Origin: Candidatus Thorarchaeota archaeon MP8T_1
Lineage (GTDB): Archaea; Asgardarchaeota; Thorarchaeia; Thorarchaeales; Thorarchaeaceae
NCBI GenBank assembly: GCA_002825465.1
Contig: PJER01000019.1
Location: forward strand, 1 to 48,438
Reading direction: 5' to 3'
Length of the DNA: 48,438 nt
A program made the translations under genes and the position numbers. The notes under the pieces are model-generated. The model worked only from the letters and a program-made list of their open reading frames with translations. It was not told the DNA's origin and did not search any database. Of this stretch, positions 44,666 through 48,438 are shown in pieces. Positions within the stretch are counted from its first letter, which is position 1, and the number at the start of each line of letters is the position of its first letter.

Positions 44666-45754
44666 ATGAAGAATAAGATCCTTCTTGGTGTTTTTGTTGT
44701 ACTACTAGTTGGCGTAGCAATAATTCAGACTCCTGGAGCAGCCCTGACTGAGCCAGAGGATGTTAGTATATTGGTACTTTTAGGGTATGGCTTTGGTTGG
44801 TCATATTTTGAATTCTTAGAAGTTGTTCAACCATGGGGATGTGATGTGACCGTCACAGGAAATACATCTCATATACAATCATGTCTAAACAGAGTGGATG
44901 TATCAGTTGATGCTGATATTCTCATATCCGAAATTGACCGCGAAGACCTGAGTCAGTTTGATGTCTTGTTTGTCCCTTCAGGAGGGCACTGGCAGGATCT
45001 GATTAATACTGAGTCAGCTCTAAATCTCATTCAGATGGCATATGAGGAGGGGTTAATCATCTCAGGAATATGTATTGGGGTACTTCCTGTTGCAGCTTCA
45101 AATATAACAGAGGGAAAATTCGTTACCGGACATAATTACTGTTATCCATATGTCAGGGACTCGGGAGGAGCAATGCTCCCATTCATGCGCGTTGTTTCAG
45201 ATGGTCAGATAATCACAGGAGATAATGGTGCAGGACCTCCATCTGGTTTCGAAGGGGCACCACATTACGACCTCTGTGTAGCAATAATGAAGGATCTATT
45301 TGGATATTCATACTTTGAGAGCATATCGATTCATTCAGTTCTTGAAGAAGGTGACACTGTCTACTACTTCAATGTGACCACTTCGGGTTCGATTCATTTG
45401 TTCGATGATGTTTCGACTGCTGATATTGCCGAGGTCACTGCTTTGCTTCATACTGCAGACAATGATACTGTGATTGCAGAAGTTAATCTTTCAGACCCTG
45501 AAAGCGACTCTATCTTCACAGGAAATGTAACTGGTCTGCAAGAAGATGATTACGTTGTGGACCTGCAAATCCAAGATGCAAATATATCAGTAGAGGTTGT
45601 TAGGGATGCTCTATCTTTCACTGCAGAGAATCTCACAAATACTCAAACACCGGGTGATTGGATTCTTTCAATGGAAACAATTGCAATCGTGGGAGCAGGA
45701 GCCTTGGCTCTTGTTATGATAGTTGTGTTCTGGAGAAGTAAATCTAGACCATAA
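44666..45754 (+). CDS. Membrane-anchored extracellular DJ-1/PfpI-like protein, copy 2
   Basis: The 362-residue protein has a signal segment (about residues 4-28). The DJ-1/PfpI domain (about 33-220) shows VSILVLLGYGFG, FDVLFVPSGGHW, ALNLIQMAYEEGLIISGICIGVLPVAAS with nucleophile-elbow Cys, GKFVTGH and a GAPHYDL segment that could supply a His. A beta-rich domain follows (about 230-330), then a C-terminal transmembrane helix with SKSRP. It is a paralogue of 31169-32260. The ATG at 44666 was chosen because GGGCGGG precedes it and the signal segment then starts the protein. Confidence 0.74.
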   Translation: MKNKILLGVFVVLLVGVAIIQTPGAALTEPEDVSILVLLGYGFGWSYFEFLEVVQPWGCDVTVTGNTSHIQSCLNRVDVSVDADILISEIDREDLSQFDVLFVPSGGHWQDLINTESALNLIQMAYEEGLIISGICIGVLPVAASNITEGKFVTGHNYCYPYVRDSGGAMLPFMRVVSDGQIITGDNGAGPPSGFEGAPHYDLCVAIMKDLFGYSYFESISIHSVLEEGDTVYYFNVTTSGSIHLFDDVSTADIAEVTALLHTADNDTVIAEVNLSDPESDSIFTGNVTGLQEDDYVVDLQIQDANISVEVVRDALSFTAENLTNTQTPGDWILSMETIAIVGAGALALVMIVVFWRSKSRP

Positions 45755-45761
45755 TAACTGC

Positions 45762-46013
45762 CTATGTGACAACAAAAGCCGGAGGAAATAGGACAAAGTA
45801 CTCTATCACTATAGATAGAAGCACTCCACCAGCCACAAGACTCTTCCCTCGACTCTGATTGACCTCAGCGAACCAGAGTATCGCACCTATGAGTACTATG
45901 ATTACACCTGATATCTGTCCTATGAAGATTAGAAAGTCCCAGATTTCGATGAAATATGATGTTATCAACTGGGCAAAATTCGCAAGTGGTGATTGTAATA
46001 ACACTGGATTCAT
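45762..46013 (-). CDS. 83-residue two-helix membrane protein, copy A
   Basis: The protein shares its full length and about 60 percent of residues with the next gene upstream (46099-46350). It starts MNPVLLQSPLANF. Helix 1 is about residues 22-46 (EIWDFLIFIG conserved) and helix 2 about 57-77 ending EYFVLFPP, with a basic turn (NQSRGKS) between. The topology resembles small VirB2/TrbC-like pilins or other two-helix oligomeric subunits, but there is no secretion system nearby. It is a tandem duplicate. Confidence 0.7.
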   Translation of the reverse strand: MNPVLLQSPLANFAQLITSYFIEIWDFLIFIGQISGVIIVLIGAILWFAEVNQSRGKSLVAGGVLLSIVIEYFVLFPPAFVVT

Positions 46014-46098
46014 TTTGTTGACCCAAATCAGAATCGTTCTTTGCTAATTTAAGGTCCTAGAAACTGAGTGCGTACAGATGGTAGATGGGATTCAGATT

Positions 46099-46350
46099 TC
46101 AGGGAGAAACAAAATCTGGCGGAAACAATACAAAGTATTCGACTACAATACAAAGAATGATCCCACCAAAAATAAGTCCACGACCACGAGGAATATGTGC
46201 ATGGCTAAGCCAAATAATGGCACCAGTGAGTACTATAAGAACTCCTGAAACCCCACCAATGAAGATTAGAAAGTCCCAGATCTCAATAAAATATCCCAGA
46301 ATCAAGTCTGTAAAATTCTGAAGGGGTGATTGTAGCAATATAGGATCCAT
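46099..46350 (-). CDS. 83-residue two-helix membrane protein, copy B
   Basis: It is paralogous to 45762-46013, and the starts lie 337 bases apart. Conserved blocks are LLQSPL, YFIEIWDFLIFIG, SGV-IVL-GAI-W, RG-L--GG--L-IV-EYFVLFPP. The turn is HIPRGRG. Conservation of both copies at the protein level, with DNA differing mainly at third positions, shows that both are real coding genes under selection. Function unknown. Confidence 0.7.
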   Translation of the reverse strand: MDPILLQSPLQNFTDLILGYFIEIWDFLIFIGGVSGVLIVLTGAIIWLSHAHIPRGRGLIFGGIILCIVVEYFVLFPPDFVSP

Positions 46351-46455
46351 CGTCTTCTCATTCTAATTCGTAATGATTCGATTTAAAGTTCCAATGAGGA
46401 AAAGTGTAAATGGAGAGTGAAAAAGTGGCGAAAAATAGGCAATCAAGGTCAATTG

Positions 46456-47004
46456 CTATATCTTGTCAACCATATCCTTCGTAAATTTTCGCGCATTTTC
46501 AATATCTTGAGGAGTAGGATGTTTTCGGAGCTTTGGAAGATATTCATTCCATTCATCTTCGTTGGTGATAATCTCTTGATGTATAAAATGCTCAATTGGT
46601 GGACTTGCCTTGCCCATACAATGAAAGAGTCCTAAGAGTTCTATGTCCTTCTCCTCACATGCTTTCTCGAAAGTTGGAATGCACCGGCCTGCCCATTGAT
46701 CATATAGCTCCTTTCTTCGGACAGTACCGTCAGGCAAATATGTTGAGTGTGTGAAAAAGCCCACAAGTATGAATTTGGGAGATTCTGGTAATCTCTTTAG
46801 GAATCCTTTCGCAGGTAGAGCCAAATCACTATCGTGGCATGGAGTTCCCACAAATAATAAGTCGTATTCGTCCAGTGTGTCAAGGTCTACTCTTCGTACT
46901 GTTTCAATAGCTGCCTCTCCATTATCTGAGAGAACCTCAAACATCGCTTCAGCTATCATCTTGGTGTTATTTGTCTGGGTGAAATAGACCACTAGAGATT
47001 TCAT
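46456..47004 (-). CDS. Flavodoxin-like protein
   Basis: The 182-residue protein has an FMN-binding flavodoxin fold: first strand and phosphate loop VVYFTQTNNTKMIAEAM (about 4-20), YDLLFVGTPCHDSDLALPAKGFLKRLP with the isoalloxazine loop, and a third strand KFILVGFFTHSTY. A C-terminal helix follows after a Cys-containing LFHCMGKASPPIE. It would carry electrons or act as an FMN reductase partner. It starts at the second Met (47004), since the earlier codon is TTG. It may partner the ferredoxins of this genome, but they are not adjacent. Confidence 0.85.
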   Translation of the reverse strand: MKSLVVYFTQTNNTKMIAEAMFEVLSDNGEAAIETVRRVDLDTLDEYDLLFVGTPCHDSDLALPAKGFLKRLPESPKFILVGFFTHSTYLPDGTVRRKELYDQWAGRCIPTFEKACEEKDIELLGLFHCMGKASPPIEHFIHQEIITNEDEWNEYLPKLRKHPTPQDIENARKFTKDMVDKI

Positions 47005-47072
47005 CAAACTGGCTCAAACGTGGAGGGTAATAAATCCAATCGTTATCATAGAGTTTGAATGGGGGGATTCAA

Positions 47073-47990
47073 TCAAGGTTCTTCATACCATTTCGGTATG
47101 TAATCTTGATAGTTATTGAATTCCTCAATAACATAATTTGACATGATACGCGTTCTCTCTATTTCTTCCGGACCAAAACGCTTCGTCCATGGAATCGAAG
47201 AAATACAGCAATATCCTGTATAGAACGCCAGTAATTTGAAGAACAAATCCGGGACATCATCATCGAAGTAACTATGGATTTGCCCATTCATAAAGGGAAC
47301 ACTCTTCTGAATAGTAAAATAACATCTCTCAAAGTCTTCCCATGGATCACCGTAACTTAAGCGGTTGAAGTCGATTATACCCAATTCTCTATGGTCAGCG
47401 TTTGCTTTTCTGCCAAGGACCATATTACCGAGGTGAAAATCACCATGTTGGAGAGATTGAGGTCGATTATTCAATAGTTGAACATTGCCATGTAAATACT
47501 CGATTACCTCATCGCCATAATCAAGAGGAATTTTCATCTCATGATATAACGGAACAAAACGTTCTATTTTCTGAATAAATCTTTGAGCATAGGAAGGAGT
47601 CTCTGGAGGAGCAGGATTTTTGTGAATTTCCCGAAGGATAATACCTGCTTTTCGTCCGTACTCGTATTGCTTCATTGGAATTAATTTTGGAATCTCAAGT
47701 TCAGCATCATCTCCTTCAACCCAGGTATAAATTGAGTAGACATAATCTCCTGATGAGGCTAAGCCAAAATCAACTGGGTGAGATATATTCAGATGGGTCA
47801 AAGAAAGTTGTTTCACGGCATGGAATTCTAATTTCCTTTGATCAAAATCGTGTGTATCACTGATTCGAACAAGATGATATTCTCCCAAGGGAGTCTTTAC
47901 CCTGAATTTTATTTCTTCTGACCATCCCTTATCTATCAGTGTGATATCAGTCCATTCGGAAAATCCAGGAATATTACGAAGCTGTTCCAT
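47073..47990 (-). CDS. APH-fold phosphotransferase
   Basis: The 305-residue protein is a kinase-like phosphotransferase of the aminoglycoside phosphotransferase (APH)/choline kinase fold. The catalytic loop LQHGDFHLGNMVL (about residues 180-192) and the metal site LGIIDFNRLSYGDPWEDF (about 203-220) are intact. The N-lobe has KFRVKTPLGEYHLVRI with no clear Lys-Glu pair. Substrates in this family range from antibiotics to small sugars, amines and homoserine; none can be assigned here. Confidence 0.83.
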   Translation of the reverse strand: MEQLRNIPGFSEWTDITLIDKGWSEEIKFRVKTPLGEYHLVRISDTHDFDQRKLEFHAVKQLSLTHLNISHPVDFGLASSGDYVYSIYTWVEGDDAELEIPKLIPMKQYEYGRKAGIILREIHKNPAPPETPSYAQRFIQKIERFVPLYHEMKIPLDYGDEVIEYLHGNVQLLNNRPQSLQHGDFHLGNMVLGRKANADHRELGIIDFNRLSYGDPWEDFERCYFTIQKSVPFMNGQIHSYFDDDVPDLFFKLLAFYTGYCCISSIPWTKRFGPEEIERTRIMSNYVIEEFNNYQDYIPKWYEEP

Positions 47991-48081
47991 TCAATCTACC
48001 AACTTAGTTACAATTCAAACATGAGAACGAGAAAAATCTTGTTAATTCAAGTCAAATTGAATATTAGAAATCAAACAAAAG

Positions 48082-48191
48082 TGGTGGGCCCGACGCGATT
48101 TGAACGCGCGATATCCGCCTTATCAGAGCGGCGCTATAATTGACTAAGGAAAACGAAGGTCGTTGACCTTTCCAGTCTAAGCCACGGGCCC
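48082..48191 (-). tRNA. tRNA-Ile(GAU) with D-loop insertion and encoded CCA
   Basis: On the minus strand the acceptor GGGCCCG/CGGGCCC, anticodon stem CCGCT/GGCGG with loop CTGATAA (anticodon GAT) and T-arm GCGCG/CGCGT are standard. CCA is encoded (48082-48084). Between G18-G19 and position 20 of the D-loop lie 32 extra bases (about 48140-48171; boundaries could slide by up to three bases). Removing them restores a normal 18-base D-arm, so this is best read as a noncanonical intron. Inside it AAGG/CCTT and the flanking GACT/AGTC can pair. Confidence 0.9.
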
Positions 48192-48217
48192 ATGACAACG
48201 AGGAGCACATCTGAATT

Positions 48218-48225
48218 GGATAAAA
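48218..48225 (-). promoter_or_regulatory. TATA box of tRNA-Ile
   Basis: TTTTATCC on the minus strand lies about 30 bases upstream of the tRNA 5' end. Confidence 0.5.
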
Positions 48226-48275
48226 GCATTACGTATTCGAACCATTTTCCTAATTCTGAGAAACGCTGATTTAGG

Positions 48276-48438
48276 TCAAGCCAGTCGTTTATTAGCCGCA
48301 TCCTTCAGGTCTTCTGGCACTTCCTTCTCGAATGGAATAGTGTCTGAGTTTTCCAATGAGTAGATGACTCTTTTTGCAAAGTTACCAACTTCAAAGAGAG
48401 CTCTAGGTGTTAGTAAGAAGGTTGTGTCAATTGCAGTG
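48276..48438 (-). CDS. 3' end of a gene cut by the window edge
   Basis: An open frame on the minus strand from the window edge to TGA at 48276-48278 gives 53 residues, including LLTPRALFEVGNFAKRVIYS and an acidic end FEKEVPEDLKDAANKRLA. The composition is that of a real soluble protein. Too little remains to identify it. Confidence 0.6.
   Translation of the reverse strand, partial: TAIDTTFLLTPRALFEVGNFAKRVIYSLENSDTIPFEKEVPEDLKDAANKRLA

Noticed and set aside
45762..46350. VirB2/TrbC pilin pair of a conjugation system
   Set aside because: Only two-helix topology supports this; there is no signal peptidase site, ATPase or other secretion gene nearby.

Overview
The window is archaeal chromosome. 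It carries a 16S rRNA gene whose sequence contains the archaeal ARCH915 probe target exactly (731-750). Its tRNA genes have introns, TATA boxes lie about 30 bases upstream of the tRNA genes, and the valyl-tRNA synthetase, UMP kinase and class I histone-deacetylase-like protein are of archaeal type. Base composition is AT-rich and coding is dense on both strands. Gene content (many membrane-anchored secreted proteins, ferredoxins, AMP-forming acetyl-CoA synthetase, a longin-like/alpha-solenoid protein) would fit an Asgard archaeon, perhaps near Thorarchaeia. That is inference; a 16S placement would settle it. I see no CRISPR array, insertion sequence, integrase or phage gene.

Layout. 1-1654: 16S rRNA (minus) inside an inverted-repeat processing stem, with a roughly 500-base leader that may hold a box C/D sRNA. 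2164-7498: M1 aminopeptidase with HEAT repeats, a membrane protein overlapping a winged-helix regulator, tRNA-Ala(CGC) and an unknown coiled-coil protein. 7520-10966: MFS transporter, DUF302 protein, then a methyltransferase followed by two OsmC-like proteins. 10996-16897: core information genes (valS, pyrH, a winged-helix regulator, intron-containing tRNA-Leu(CAA), PolX), with a hidden tiny membrane ORF at 14803-14919. 16905-26397: URO-D-like protein, AcuC/HDAC-like enzyme, methyltransferase, membrane-embedded alpha/beta hydrolase, a two-gene DUF7064-like operon, a split PEP-synthase-like phosphotransferase with no PEP/pyruvate barrel, and a two-gene polyferredoxin operon. 26537-36348: mostly surface or membrane proteins (GH5-like protein, anchored DJ-1/PfpI protein, zinc-ribbon membrane protein, PAF-acetylhydrolase-like protein) plus a 698-residue longin-like/alpha-helical protein. 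36413-43194: a carbon-acid block of acetyl-CoA synthetase, OFA-family MFS carrier, CoA-transferase/GNAT fusion with no standard start codon, and an amidohydrolase. 44013-44416: a gene-free stretch with four hairpins and a minus-strand terminator, the best candidate here for an undescribed structured RNA. 44417-48438: a second anchored DJ-1/PfpI protein, two tandem copies of an 83-residue two-helix membrane protein, a flavodoxin, an APH-fold kinase, tRNA-Ile(GAU) with a D-loop insertion, and the 3' end of a further gene.

How the genes work together. Acetyl-CoA synthetase, the CoA-transferase/GNAT fusion and the OFA carrier together suggest uptake or export of small carboxylates and their conversion to or from CoA thioesters, perhaps with acetylation control. 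The ferredoxins and flavodoxin fit anaerobic, ferredoxin-based electron transfer. Most operons are only two or three genes long, and several convergent gene pairs share a perfect hairpin that may terminate both transcripts.
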